Assembly: GCF_902686445.1 (NCBI RefSeq)
Contig: NC_062223.1
Coordinates: forward strand, 40,642,998-40,706,997
From: Sciurus carolinensis
Lineage: Eukaryota > Chordata > Mammalia > Rodentia > Sciuridae
Direction of reading: 5' to 3'
Length of the DNA: 64,000 nucleotides
The notes beneath the pieces were generated by a model, which did no database searches, had not been told where the DNA came from, and saw only the letters and a program-made list of their open reading frames with translations. The position numbers were made by a program, and so were the translations under genes. Shown here in pieces: positions 24,717 through 36,944 of this stretch (positions are counted from its first letter, which is position 1; each line of letters opens with the position of its first letter).

Positions 24717-24933
24717 TTTTTTTTTTTCTTCTGAATTACAGATTGAACCCAGGGGGAACTTAACCACTGAGCCACATCCCCAGTCCTTGTTTTATATTTT
24801 ATTTAGAGACAGATCTTGTTAAGTTTCTGAGAGCCTCACAAAGTTTCTATGACTGGTTTTGAACTCACCATCCTCCTGCCTCAGCTTCCTGAGTCGCTGG
24901 GATTACAAGCATGGGCCACCATGCCCAGCTCAT
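24717..24933 (-). mobile_element. ID/B1 composite SINE, antisense
   Basis: An antisense squirrel-type composite SINE: T tract, then ID-like ATTGAACCCAGGGGGAACTT...GAGCCACATCCCCAGTCC, then B1-like TGGTTTTGAACTCACCATCCTCCTGCCTCAGC and CTGGGATTACAAGCATGGGCCACC. A 14-bp duplication ATCTTGAAATTCTT flanks it (24703-24716, 24934-24947). Confidence 0.95.
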
Positions 24934-24947
24934 ATCTTGAAATTCTT

Positions 24948-25399
24948 AATGTGAAGTTTAGGGTTAAAAGAGATTTTATAAGTTTAGGACAACCTCCTTT
25001 GAAAATGTTATTTCAAAATGTGTAGTGTATCTACATAAGCGTATTTAATTCCAGGTGAGTTATTCTTTTAAAATTTTTATATCAGTAAGTGAATTTTTGA
25101 ACAAAGTAATCCTTGACATGAAAAGAAAATGGTTAAAACCCTGTATTACATACTAAAATCCCACCCCACCACTCCACCTGTTCATCAGACAGGTGACACA
25201 CAAACTTAACCAACATTGAAAGAGGGAAACATTAAAATCTGAGTCACGGATGCCATAGACCTTGCCCTCAAAATCTCAGTTATGCTTTTCAGTGCTTTAA
25301 GTAATTTTTCCTCTATTCTAAGGAGATACAAAGAATTAAAATAGTCACATTAAAATTTTATCTGGAATATCTACACAAGCAAGAATTATACCTGGACCC
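24948..25399. other. unassigned DNA
   Basis: About 450 bp with no named repeat. Confidence 0.4.
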
Positions 25400-26240
25400 T
25401 TTACCTCTGAGGATCCTGACCTTTCCACCGACTCTTTCAAATTTCCTAAGTCTTCCTCCAGTTCCTGAGATGGGGTGGGGCTGACCCCAGCATTTCAGTT
25501 AAATGATCCAATACCAGCCAGAATGCATGAGCTCCAGGAACCATTTCAGCATTTGAAGACTCTCCTCAGCTCTTTATCCCTCTAACATCCACAAGTGCAA
25601 TTGATTAGTTGCTCTAATTCTAAGACTTGCCCTTATGAGGTAGGTCATCCTGGGAACCGACATCAATACTGCAGCTCCAAGATGGTGGCCTGGTACATGA
25701 ATTATGTCATCTGACTTACCTGCTATTTCTTCTGTGCGACTGCCTGAAATCAGGCTGACCAGATGTCATCCTGATGATAGGGGACTTCCACTTACGTTGG
25801 ACACAAGTGGAGTTCATTGCCCTGGGCTACTAACCACGTGCTGCATCTTGGGCTTGAGCTATAAATACTGCCCCTGTAGGTTGCTCCTCTCATCTGACAA
25901 TGTTGCCACTGCGGAACTCCCTTTGGTCTGCAGGCCACAAGGACTGGAGGAGTGACGCTGGAGGTCTTACTGTCATCTCCTCTGCCATGAGACAGAGGAC
26001 AGTTACTAGGGCTCTAGGACGTAGGTCAGGCAGTCCTCCAGTAATATCTGTACTTCTCTCCTCTGAGACTTTAAGAAGGTTCCAAATCACATTTTCTCAA
26101 TTCCAACTAGAGACATGCTCTGCTGGCTCAACTGTAGGCCAGACGAGATGGGGGTGGGTGGAATATTCTTTGCATAAATATAACTGTCCTTCTTGCTCTG
26201 CTCACAGTCCCTCACCACTTCTTTTCTGTGATGGTCATGT
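25400..26240 (+). mobile_element. LTR-like block with TATA box
   Basis: This region is less AT-rich than its surroundings and looks like an LTR promoter. It has CCAAGATGGTGGCCTGG at 25676 (a CCAAGATGG/YY1-like motif common in LTRs), TGAGCTATAAATACTGCC with TATAAAT at 25860-25866, and a following CT-rich stretch. I could not find a second LTR or a clean terminal duplication, so class and boundaries are open. It could equally be a non-LTR promoter fragment. Confidence 0.4.
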
Positions 26241-26418
26241 TTGGAAGAATGATTGGAAATTCTCACAATCTATAATGCACTCATTAATACATAAAGTGTT
26301 TTATAGAAAACACAAGTTGGACTTGTGTGTGGGGAAGAAGGTGAGGCTCAGCCCAAGAAACAAGGTTCAGAGATCTGGCAGTCAAAAGATGATGCCAGCA
26401 TGGTTGAAATATTGGTAA
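25900..26418 (+). other. 172-codon open frame, no known domain
   Basis: The longest open frame in the window starts 34-40 bp downstream of the TATA-like box at 25860, where a transcript start could lie. It runs with basic and serine-rich composition (for example RALGRRSGSPPVISVL) and shows no signal peptide, membrane segment, zinc motif or family I recognise. There is no Kozak-strength evidence and no splice or homology support. I think it is a chance frame in LTR-like DNA, but it is the one frame worth testing. Confidence 0.15.
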
Positions 26419-26745
26419 TCCTTTATTTTCAGGCAACAGTAGCCCCTAGTCAGCCCCTGAACCATTCCACAGGCTCTTTTTGTATGCAGGCCAAACGAAG
26501 AAGGCACAATACCAACAGGTCACATGAGTGAATTCAGGTTCACAAGCAGATGTTTATGACCTTGAATACGTACACTGAATCAGAGCATTCATGACTCTGA
26601 CTACACACTAGTAAGAACATAAATGATCATGACTTTGACTGCATACTAAAAACATAACATAGCTTGCCAGAAGCCCCAGTGAGAGAGTCTAATTATAGCT
26701 ATCTTGTCATGACCCAACAATGTGCTATTTTATGTTTTAAAATAT
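26241..26745. other. unassigned DNA
   Basis: About 500 bp. GTAATCCTTTATTTTCAGG at 26415 contains an antisense AATAAA, which hints at the end of a minus-strand LTR or transcript, but no other LTR marks are clear. Confidence 0.35.
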
Positions 26746-27378
26746 GGAAACAGTACGGAGATTCCTCAGAAAACATGGAATGGAACCACGCTTTGACCCA
26801 GTTTTCTCACTCCTCAGTGTATACCCAAAGGACTTAAAAATCAACATACTACAGTGATGCAGTCACTTTATAGCAGCTCAGTTCACCATAGCTAAAATAT
26901 GGAACCAACCTAGACACCCTTCAACAGATGAATGATAAAGAAAATATGATACACACACATAATGGAATATTACACAGCTTTAAAGGAGAATGAAATTCTG
27001 GCATTTGCTGGTAAATGGATGGAGTTAGAAAATATCTAAGCAAAATAAGCCAAACCCCAAAAACTAAGACTGAATGTTTTCTCTGCTATGTGGATAATAA
27101 TTCACAATTGGGGATGGGTAGGGAAGACTAGAGTTACTTTATATTAGATAGAGGGGAGTGAAGGGAGGAAGAGGTACGGGGTAGGAATGATAGGAGAGTG
27201 AAATAGACATTATTACCTCATGTACATGTATGACTGCATGACCAATAAGATCTTACAATATGTGAAATCAGAAAAAATGAGAAATTACACTCCATTTATG
27301 TATGATCTATCAAAGTTTATATATGCATTCTACTGTCATGTACAACAAATTAGAAGAAATAAAAAAATTTTAAAGATT
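26746..27378 (+). mobile_element. 5'-truncated L1 3' end
   Basis: Sense ORF2 C-terminus starts near AAATATGGAAACAGTACGGAG. It includes TGGAATATTACACAGCTTTAAAGG (26962) and GGCATTTGCTGGTAAATGGATGGAG, then 3'UTR to an A-rich end near 27357-27378. The reading frame is broken. Its 3'UTR (TAGATAGAGGGGAGTGAAGG, CTCATGTACATGTATGACTGCATGACC) belongs to the same subfamily as the antisense copy at 59705-59935 and differs from that at 29733. Confidence 0.9.
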
Positions 27379-27512
27379 TTGCTGCACAAAATTGAAGCAG
27401 AAACCATCAACTCATCATTCACCCTTAATGTGGAAGTTACCCCATCACTTCAGTAGATAATAAAAGCCTTTTGTAGGGAAAAAAATCCAATCTCTAAATT
27501 TAACATGACCAG

Positions 27513-27943
27513 TGTTTTAATTAGCTTTTTAATCACTATGGTCAAAGACCTGTGAAGAACAGTTAAAGAAGGAAAAATTGGTTTTGGTTCACAGTTTCAG
27601 AGGGTCTTAGTTCATAGACAGTCAACCCTCTAAGTCTGGGCCCAAGATGAGAACATTGTAGTAGAAGGTTGTGGTGGAGGAAAGCAACTCAGGACATGGC
27701 CTCCAGGAAGCAGAGACAGCCCTCTGCTCACCAGGAACAAAATATAAACCCCAAAGGTGCACCCTCAGTAACTTGCTTCCTCCAGCTACATCCTACTGCC
27801 TGTAGTTACCACCCAGTCAATCCGTATCAAAGGATCAATTCACTAAATTACAGTTCTCAAAATCTAATTGTTCCACTTCTTAACATTCTTGCATCATCTC
27901 AGATGTGAAATTTTGGGGGATGCCTCATACCTAAACCATAACA
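27513..27943 (-). mobile_element. MaLR-family solo LTR, antisense
   Basis: Starts TGTTTTAATTAGC and ends CTAAACCATAACA, the antisense of the LTR at 41710 (TGTGATATGGTTTGGATG...). Internal landmarks are shared with the copies at 41710 and 50936: GGTTCACAGTTTCAGAGGGTCTTAGTTCATAG, CCAGGAAGCAGAGACAG and TGTGAAATTTTGGGGGATGC. No clean 5-bp duplication is visible. The two open frames at 27669-28143 are inside or spill out of it. Confidence 0.85.
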
Positions 27944-27989
27944 ATATTTCAACCTCTCATGTGAAGGAAAAAAACCCACCTGATTATAT

Positions 27990-28168
27990 AACTGTTGTTC
28001 CTGGTTCTGCAATGTATTTGAATGAGATTATGGATGTACTTTTTTTGAGTCTTGCTTCTTTCACTCAAAATATTAGTGGGTGTCATCGGCATTGTGTATT
28101 CCTATTACTGCATAGAATTTCATTTGGGAATATACTGCAGTGAATCTATTTTTTTTAAGGGTATTTGT
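27990..28168 (-). mobile_element. old L1 fragment, antisense
   Basis: TTTTTTGAGTCTTGCTTCTTTCACTCAAAATATTAG and TGTATTCCTATTACTGCATAGAATTTCATTTGG resemble the antisense 3' part of ancient L1 elements. Short and diverged. Confidence 0.6.
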
Positions 28169-29149
28169 TTATTTTTATTTTGGAGTAGTCTGCTTAAAAG
28201 AATTATAGCTCTTGGCAAACATATGTAACCAGTTATTTTAATGCACAAAATAAGAAATTAAAACAATCATATGTCACTGAAAGAAGTATGTGTGCTATTC
28301 ATAGTTTTTAAAGTAGCAGCAATTAATGCTGATTAAATATTCATTTGGCCAACCTCATCATAGGACCATTTGGCATCTCAGTTTCTTCTGGTTTATACCA
28401 CCTGAAGCATATCTACACTCTCTTCTCATTAGTAAAGAATTAAATCCAAACATTTTATTGTTTTCTGAAAGTTTGAATTAATCATGTTTTTAAAGAGAGT
28501 TTAAATTATGACAGAATATATCCAGTTATTTAATAAGATATTTGTGATGAGATGAATAGAAAATGTTATACATTACAGGAGAGTAGGTCAAACTTATAAC
28601 CTAACTAGTATAATCATTAAATATGAATACTGATTATGTTTATTCAATGAGCACTTCACTAGCTGTGATCTCCTGACACTACCTCAAATCCCAAACCTTT
28701 GTCTTTTAAATACTGATCCTGCCAAGATGAATTAAACCTAGTCATTACCTGGTGCAATTATCATTTCCAGTCGGAGGGAAGAACTATCCCATGATCAAGA
28801 TTTAAATACTCTTTTGTATCCTTTTCCATAACTATACGATTTCAATATCATATCTAAGTACATTTAAAAATTATGAGTATATTTGTCATTTAAGTAATTT
28901 TACATGTGAAAAATTATAATTTATAGTGACAACTGTTTTAATAAATCCTTAAGATTAAAAATCCATGTTTAGTTAAAAATGATTTTATGCAAATTCTCCC
29001 CAAATTATGTGTATTATGCATAATATATATGACTTCATATATGACATATGAATATATATCATATTATGTAATCTATCATATTATGTTATATATAAAAATA
29101 GCACATGGAATACATAATCACATAATACGTAGTGTAATATATACATACA
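28169..29149. other. unassigned AT-rich DNA
   Basis: About 980 bp with no named repeat. The open frame from 28987 runs through the TG microsatellite into L1 sequence and is not a gene. Confidence 0.4.
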
Positions 29150-29192
29150 TTGTGTGTGTGTGTGTGTGTGTGCGTGTGTACATGAGTGTGTT
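29150..29192. repeat. (TG)n microsatellite
   Basis: A TG run from about 29150 with one C interruption (TGTGCGTGTG), then imperfect TG-rich sequence. Confidence 0.95.
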
Positions 29193-29289
29193 TGTGTATT
29201 CTTTAAAAGTTGTAGGCAGTTACTCCTTACTTGTGAATATGTTAGATGTTTCTCATTCATTAATTTTATTATGCGCATTATATGTTCTA

Positions 29290-29935
29290 GCTTGTAGAAT
29301 TACAAATTGGTGCAACTACTATGGAAAGCAGTATGGAGATTCCTCAGGAATCTTGGAATGGAACCACCATTTGACCCAGCTATTCCGCTCCTCAGTATAT
29401 ATCCAAAGGACTTAAAATCAGCATATTACAGTGACATCAATGTTTATAGCAGTTCAAATCACAATAGATAAACTATGGAACCAATCTAGGTGCCCTTTAA
29501 CAGATGAATGGATAAAGAAAATGTGGACTATATGTATGTATGGTATTTATGCACAATGGAATATTACTCAGTCATAAAGAAGAATGAAATTATGGCACTT
29601 GCCAGTAAATGGATGGAACTAGAGACTATCATACTAAGTGAAATAAGCAAGTCACAAAAAACACAAAGGTTGAATGTTCTCTCTGATATGTGGATGCTAA
29701 CACATCATAAGGGGAGTGGGGAGGAAGAATAGAAGTTCATTGGATTTGACAAAGGGGAATGAAGGGAAGGGAAGGGACAGAGATGGGAATAGGAAAGATA
29801 GTAGAATGACATAACTGTCCTATGTTCATATATGAATACACACCAGTGAAACTTTACATCATGTAGAGCCACCAAAATGGGAACTTACACTCTACTGTCA
29901 TGTATATCTAAAAAGAACATATAAAAAAAACTGCC
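29290..29935 (+). mobile_element. 5'-truncated L1 3' end
   Basis: Sense ORF2 C-terminus and 3'UTR. The open frame at 29508-29732 contains MEYYSVIKKNEIMALASKWM, the standard L1 ORF2 C-terminal block, and runs to the ORF2 stop. The 3'UTR ends in CATGTATATCTAAAAAGAAC plus an A-rich tail. The flanks TTATATGTTCTAG (29277-29289) and TTATACATTCTAG (29937-29949) look like a 13-bp target duplication with two changes. One of the better-preserved L1 ends in the window. Confidence 0.92.
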
Positions 29936-29949
29936 TTATACATTCTAGA

Positions 29950-30485
29950 TAATGGAGATATAACTTTAATGTGGTATATACCCCAGGCCCCAAGCCCTGG
30001 GAGAAAGCCTGTACCCTTTCCAATATTCCTCCTTTTACTTCAGACTAACACAAGACACCAGTTCCCGGCTACCAAAGTATTTCTGAATAGGTGCCTGAAG
30101 ACAATTCAGTTTCAACTTATGATGGAAGAATCCCAAGAGCCTTCTGACTCAAGCCAGTTCAATTCCAGAACATGGCCATTCTGGCTCTCCAAACACAGTC
30201 ATCAAGAACGTTACTTGAAAGTATAGCCTTGCTCATCCCCTTCAGGGCAAGGGTTGGCAGTCATCCACTGAAGAAACTGCAGTTAGTTTTTCTGCAGGCA
30301 ACAGAGTACCTGGCATGCAACTTCCTTTAAGGGTGGTAAAACTACTTTACAAAGTGAGGGGTTGCTATTATTCCATCTAGTTACAGAGCAGTCTAACTGG
30401 ACATTGCCCTTGGCATCCATTGGCCATATTCTCCAAATGTTGATATCCAGCACTTTATCTCCTCTACCCTGTCTCTGAGTTTTAT
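29950..30485. other. unassigned less AT-rich block
   Basis: Compositionally distinct (CCCAGGCCCCAAGCCCTGGG at 29981, a short palindrome-like stretch). The plus-strand open frame of 85 codons at 29969-30226 shows no domain. I cannot assign this to a repeat; it could be an old LTR, a processed pseudogene or a conserved non-coding element. Confidence 0.35.
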
Positions 30486-30489
30486 GAAA

Positions 30490-30685
30490 TTATAGATAAT
30501 AACAATTATGTATGCCTTAGACTATTGTAAATGCTCATAAATTAATTTACTTAATCCTATGAAAAGCTCATAAAACATGGACTTTTTAGTAATTTGAAGT
30601 GCTTACACAGTTATTCAGCATGGACTTCAGATCTCAATGACTTAGCTTCACAGCTCATTCTTTTAATCACTTTCTACCAATAATC
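30490..30685 (-). repeat. MIR SINE, antisense (diverged)
   Basis: TAATAACAATTATGTATGCCTTAGACTATTGTAAATGC and the ACACAGTTATTCAGCATGGACTTCAGA region follow an antisense MIR layout. Low identity. Confidence 0.5.
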
Positions 30686-31224
30686 CTAGACTGAGCTGCT
30701 ATTGCCCTTCTGACTATGAGGACCATACTATAGCCAGGTTCAAAGCAATGCCAGTATTTGGATCTCAGTACTGGTTCTGAAACCATGTGTTTTACAGTCC
30801 CTATAGAAAATCAACAGTGAAGTCTCAGGTACCTAGCTAGAGTATTAAAGGTTCAGGTCCTTAGCTACAAGCTGAGAAGCATCGGTACATAGACCCCACT
30901 TTTTTGTTCTGCTCCTTGTAAACAGCATGGTGATCAAATCCTGGGTCCTTTAATTGCTGCTGATATGACCTAGGGCAAGGTCTTTTGACTTTTACATATC
31001 ATATTTAATCAATGAAAAGAGGAAAACAGTTCTTGCTAGTCAGAGTTTCAGGGTAAAGTAACTGACATGGTATATAAAAAATATCTAATTCTTAAAAATT
31101 TGTAGTTTGTTTTCATATGTCTTGCACTTCTTAATATGAAATATAAATAGAATATATTCAAAATTTTGTTCCATATTATGTTTCCTACATGAACAACTGT
31201 TCAGTACATTTAATATTAGTTAAT

Positions 31225-31233
<9 letters not shown>
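30686..31233. other. unassigned DNA
   Basis: About 550 bp without a named repeat. Confidence 0.4.

Positions 31234-31268
<35 letters not shown>
31234..31268. repeat. (CA)n microsatellite
   Basis: A CA run of about 35 bp that directly abuts the tail side of the SINE that follows. Confidence 0.95.
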
Positions 31269-31270
<2 letters not shown>

Positions 31271-31271
31271 C

Positions 31272-31490
31272 ACACATATGTATGGGTGTTTGGTGCTAGT
31301 CATTGAACCCAGTGCTTTGCACATGCTGGTTAAGCACTACACCACTAAGCTACACCCTAGTTCTTTTCATTTTCTATCTTGAGACAAGGTCTTCATTGGC
31401 TGTACTTAAAATTGTGATCTTCCTGTCTCAGTTTCCCAAGGAGGACCTGGGTTTACAGGCATGTACCACCATGCCTCTTGGTCATTGTTT
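31272..31490 (-). mobile_element. ID/B1 composite SINE, antisense (older copy)
   Basis: TAGTCATTGAACCCAGTGC, ACCACTAAGCTACACCCTAG, TTGAGACAAGGTC, GTGATCTTCCTGTCTCAG and TTTACAGGCATGTACCACCATGCC give the ID-then-B1 order in antisense. It is more diverged than the copies at 24717 and 44795. The plus open frame at 31303-31518 lies within it. Confidence 0.88.
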
Positions 31491-32040
31491 ATATTATTTT
31501 TTTCAGGAAACTATGTAAATTAGCAGAGTGTTGCAGTCAAAATTCCATTTTCATTCTCATATTTCTTCTGAATGTTTTCCTTGCCCACTTGAGAGTAAAA
31601 GTAGATCATTAAATTCTATTCCGATCTGTTTCTTCTTCACTTTTGAACTTGGCATCTGAGGTTTCTTCTGGAGATACGAATTCTACAGAGGTAAGTTTTA
31701 TTACTTGCCTTGGGTAAGCAAGGATTGGGGAGATAATCCAAGGTCATGGTTAAAGCTGTGCTGAATTACTTTCCCAAGCTCTGAGAACACAGTTCACAAT
31801 TTCTTACTGATACATCTATGGAATCAGACTTCCTGCAAGAAAGATGTTTCCCTCTGTTTTGTGACTTCACATCTCAGCATCTTTCACAATTGAAAGAGAA
31901 GTCTGCTTTTGCTGGTATGAAAATCACCTACTGTTTTAAAGAGGCACAGCCTTTCCTTTGTCTCACTCATTAGATGAGCTACACGGTTCCCTACATTCTG
32001 TGAAGCAGGTTAGTGTGTTGACTCAGTGATGCTGTGTAGT
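31491..32040. other. unassigned DNA
   Basis: About 550 bp with no named repeat. Confidence 0.4.
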
Positions 32041-32465
32041 TGTTCAGAGACGGGTTCGCTGAGGGTGAGGACAATGACACCTACCTTACCTAGCCCGCGC
32101 TTACTCAGGCATCAGAAATCAAGCTCTGAAGGCACAGATCTAATTTTATTTAGCGTTGTACAGGACATATATAGGCACATTATCCAATCAGGTTAACACT
32201 CTTGTTAAAGTATAACAGAGTCAGCCTATACGTGAACTATACGTCGAGGGTCCAGGTAGTGTAAACAAATCAAGCATGCCTAAGCAATTCTGCCCAGCAA
32301 CAGGTCTGAGACAAAGGACTGGGGGAATGGCAAGTTCCTGCACACAGCATGAGGCAAGGCAGCAGGGCAAGCTCACATCACAGCTTGCTGGGATGCTTGA
32401 CAGAATGAGGCCTCCCCTCAGCTCAAACTCAACCTCAGCAACTGCAAAGACCTTCTTTCTACGGT
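32041..32465 (-). mobile_element. ERVK/IAP-like solo LTR, antisense
   Basis: Begins TGTTCAGAGACGGGTTCGC, the antisense of a U5 end. On the minus strand it has a TATA-like ATATATG at about 32166-32172 and AATAAA at 32145-32150 about 20 bp downstream, the compact U3-R-U5 layout of class II ERVs. CpGs are denser than in the surroundings. I found no matching LTR nearby and no clean 6-bp duplication, so the U3 boundary near 32465 is approximate. Overlapping open frames on both strands at 32221-32478 are artefacts. Confidence 0.65.
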
Positions 32466-33535
32466 GAGTCTTTACCATTACCTCAGTTTCTCTGTCCAGA
32501 CTGTTTGGCTTATTTAGACTATGGTGTCAGTGACCGCTGTCAGATAAGCTTGGGGAATGTTCCTACAATGCTGAATATCTTTGGACCAACAGCTGAAATC
32601 CCCCAAAGTGAAGTTGACTTTCACCCAGGTTTCTGTCTTGTGACTGCTTGTTAGAACCAAGTGACAGCTTGAGATGAACCCATGATTAAACTCTGATTAT
32701 TTTCTAAGACCACTAAACTTATTCACTTTATGTAGGTCCCTATTGATTATCATGACTTAACTAAGCACAAATCTGATGTCTACATATCCTTTGGCAACAT
32801 GACAAAAATTTCACAGAAAATCACAATCAATAGACTAGTATTGTCATATTTTCTCCTTATGGATTCCCCTTCCAGCTGGGAGACTTGTATATGTGACCCT
32901 GCTTGGAACACAGTTATTACAACAGGGAAGAGGGACTAACCTATGCTAGATAATCTCCAGCAAAGGGGTACTGGACCACTTGGGAAAGGCCACCTCAGAG
33001 CGCGTCCACAGCCACTATTATCATATAAAGAACTTTCATTGAGATAAGCAACTCTGAAGAAGTGAAATTCTGCTGTCCAATTTTTCTTGACTCTGAATCT
33101 GATTACACAGTTTGCTATTCATTATTGAACTACCTAGCAGGTGCTTACAAAGTCACAGTTCTTTTTATTAATCTAGACAACAGGTCATTATGAACTGTAA
33201 CTTTAGTTTGGAAAGAAATCACAATGCATTTTGTGGGATGAAAAGTGTGCCTTCATGAATCCCTTTCTTCTTCTTTGAAACTAGAGATTCTTTTATTACC
33301 TCTGAGCTGTTTGAATGATGGAGGGAAGAAGATCAGGAGTATTTTTTTCTTTTTTTTTTTGACATAAATACATGTCACATTTTGAAAAAAAAATGGCAAG
33401 GTGGAAATTTTCTATCCTGGGAAAATGAAAATATGAATCATTAAAATTGTCATTCCAAAGAGCTTTAGGAGAAATATGATGTTTAACATAAAATTCTATT
33501 CATTTTTCAATTGTAAAAGACGTACTAAGCTTTTA
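32466..33535. other. unassigned DNA
   Basis: About 1.07 kb without a firm assignment. A T tract at about 33346-33360 carries no SINE body. Confidence 0.4.
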
Positions 33536-33725
33536 GAGAATATTTTGTTCATTACTTTGTTCAATTATTTCAATGCTGCCAGGTATGTTATTCTCTTGGA
33601 ATAAATGTGGACAGTAAGGATCAGAGAAGTGAAAGGAAATGCCAGAGTTCACAGAGCTAATTAGTATTTGAACCCACACTTCACATCAGGTCTAGTACTA
33701 GATACGTGCCAGACTCTAGGAGCTG
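33536..33725 (-). repeat. MIR SINE, antisense
   Basis: GGACAGTAAGGATCAGAGAAGTGAAAGG, AGAGTTCACAGAGCTAATTAGTATTTGAACCCACACTTC is the antisense MIR core with good order and spacing. Confidence 0.75.
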
Positions 33726-33839
33726 TGGCTGTTGTGCTATGGATTTGGGCGTGCACACAGGCCCAACAGGAACACATGAGAAAATAAATGCCAGAAGAAG
33801 AGGAATAACCTCTATTCTACAAGGAATAACTGTCTTTTC

Positions 33840-33932
33840 TCTTCCCTGATGCTTCCGTAAGGTCTGTGTAAGTGTCTGGCCCACCGTAGGTTCTCGCTAA
33901 TTATTTGCTAAAGAATGAATAAATGAATATAT
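33840..33932 (+). repeat. L2-like 3' end
   Basis: AGTGTCTGGCCCACCGTAGGTTCTCGCTAATTATTTGCTAAAGAATGAATAAATGAAT follows the common L2 3' end, including its terminal GAATGAATGAAT motif. Confidence 0.6.
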
Positions 33933-36900
33933 ATGGAGAATCTGAAGCAGGAATTGACTTAGCATAATTGCAAATCATGCTTGATCTTGCTTTTTAACTT
34001 CTACCCACTTATTTTCTTAAAGTTTCAGTTAAACAGGAGGGATATTTTTGTTATTATTGCACAGCATGGTGACTATGATCAATAATAATATATGGTGTAT
34101 TTAAAAAATTCAAGAAAAGTAGATTTTAAATGTTTTCATGAAAAAATGAGTATGTCAGATGATAAATATGTTAATTAGCTTGGTTTAATCACTCCATAAT
34201 GTATGCTATAATAGAATGCCATATTGTACCACATAAATATTATTTATTAACAATATGATTTTAAAAAGAAAACTTTTTTGGAGAAAATTATCTACTAATT
34301 ATACAACTTTCAGTTTTATCATCTTTCTTAAAATAACCAATGATAATTATTTTGTCCCTTCATATACTTCTAAAGAATGCAGTAAGATAACCTACAATAG
34401 AGATAAAAATTTGTTTGTAACAAGTTGTTATTGTTATGCTTTTGTATAGCTATTGTTATTTTGCTATTAGTTTATAACAAATCAAATAGATGAACAAATA
34501 CACAGACTTATATTTGGAGTCTAATTTAGAATTTAGTCCTAAAGGCATATTCCTTCAGTGGAAAAGGAACTGGGCAGAGAGATACAGAATCATGATGGGT
34601 TGGAAAGAGGGTTGATGAGGTAATTAACATAAGTGGGGCTATGTTCATGTTATTTCCATGTTCATGAGTAGAGGACACTGGTTGTATAACTAAGTGATTA
34701 TTAGCATGTATTTTGGATTATTCTTCCCTGGTATGTCAATTCTGGTCTTGTCAGATAAGAGAACTAAAGGCTTACAACCCAAATTGAGGACCCCAAATTG
34801 TGGAGAAGTAAATAATGAAAGGCTGATCTGAGACCTCTTAATTGATAAGGCCTTATCCTAAAAAATAAACAGGACTCCTTCTCTCATCAGACCAGATTAG
34901 AGTGTGAGAAAGAGGGGTTATCACTGGCAAAAGACCAGAACACTGCCCATCCTCAGAAGGGCATGGAAGTTATCCAGATATATATTTCTATGCTCCTGTA
35001 GTGTATTACATCCTTCTAGAGACTCTAGAGACACTCTTCATTCTACCTTGTGAAACTAAGGAACTTTTGTACTGTAAGTGTGAAACACCATAGCAAACTA
35101 AGGGGGAGAACAGAGAAGCCCAACTATTGGCAAAAATCTATACAGGCTGTAACAATGAGTACATTGGTTGACCATTATTTATGTCCTATAGTGCTGGCAG
35201 TGTGGACAGGAAGGATGCATTAATTAGGGGACTATCCCCTGATTGCACATTGGCTTACTGAAGAGAGAATTAAGAAGGCATGAAAACTGAACAGGCTTAG
35301 ACTGTTTCTATGGATACAGATCACAATGCAAAGTAGACATTCTAATTTCTTTTTAATGTCAACTCTTATACAGAATCTTTTAAATAAATAAGTATATTTA
35401 ATTTTTTTTTCTTTACAAACTACAGAAGGCTGACAATTTCTTCCTTTGAGAATAAATAACTAGAAACTAACCTCAATGTTTTACTCACAACATAGCTCGG
35501 AAAAGCTGATACAACTATAGAATGAGTACTCGCATTATAAGGATTAAGTTGAGGCAAGTGATTTTTTTCTAGAACGTACAGGATTTTTTTCTAGAACATA
35601 AATAATTGAATATACATAGTACTGGATAATGAAATACTGAGTTTTGACCTCTGATACTGGTACAAATGTGAATAAAAACATGTTCCATTTTCTATCCTTT
35701 CCTCAATAGAAATATTCTGAATGGCTTGTTACTTTTCAGTTTTGATTTGTAGGTTTGAGGTGTGTTCTGTATGGAACACTTGGAAGTGTGATGAGATACA
35801 CAGGAAAATATCAACGAACAAATATACTATCCTCAATGAAATACATTGCCTGGCTGTTCAAATTGTCTTTGAACATAATCATCAAGAAAACAGGATGGGT
35901 TCATTGCCACCACACTGATACTCCTTTCATGATTGGTGCCAGTTTATAACATGTATAATCTGTCTGTATTTTTTAATGTTACATGACATGATAGAAACAA
36001 TTACATTTTAATTAAGAAATTTGGCGATCTAGGAGTGGTTTATACATCAATCAGCTCTTGAACTGAGCTAAAACCATGGAATAAGCTTCTGGATTTATTA
36101 AGATAAAATGGATTGATTTGCAAGGGATGGGTTTGCAGGGTTGATTCCAGGAAAACAGAAGGCATCACAAGCAAGTTTCATAGCACAGAGAAGTAAATTC
36201 TGATGTATCATACGATGGAATCTTTTCTACCATTCTTTGAGGACAACAAAGGACATCTTCCCATGAAGAGGGTAGAGTTAAGCTAAGATTGTCTTCCAAT
36301 GGACTCTTCCTAGCACAGTCGGTGAGGAAATCTTCCTCATGCTCTTCTTTACTCCTAAACCCAGCCTCCATCAGGTGAAAAGAAAATATGAACATCTCCC
36401 TCAAAACTGTGAGATGAGAGAAGAAAAAGTAGAGGAGTGATATAAAGAAAAATCTAATTGATCAAAATGTAAAGTCAATAAAATTGTATAATATATATGA
36501 CCTGTGCTTTTCATAACTTTAAGTATTTTAATATTACTTAAAATTAAAAAGCTTATTCTAATAGAAATATTTCAAAGAAATTGTTTGATAATTCCACTTC
36601 TTTGGTTATCCATCAGCGCATTTCCTATAATTCAGGACAATTTAATTTTTAACTATTTGTACATACTATTTAATAAATCAAGACTTTAGTACCAAAATAA
36701 CGTCTTCACTTTCTTTAAACTCTGTAAAACAATAAATACAAAAAGTCAAACTAATAAAATTTATTAATGATGACTCATTATAGAGAATACCTCAAATTGC
36801 TTGACAAGGTGGTTCCTGCCTTCGTGACTCTTCTCCGAAATCCATTTTTCCATAGCAGGTAGTTGAGTCTTTCAATTAAACTTCTTAACAATCATGTTAA

Positions 36901-36944
36901 CACATATATATCTTTGAAGCAGACAAAATTTGTAACCAGAGCAT

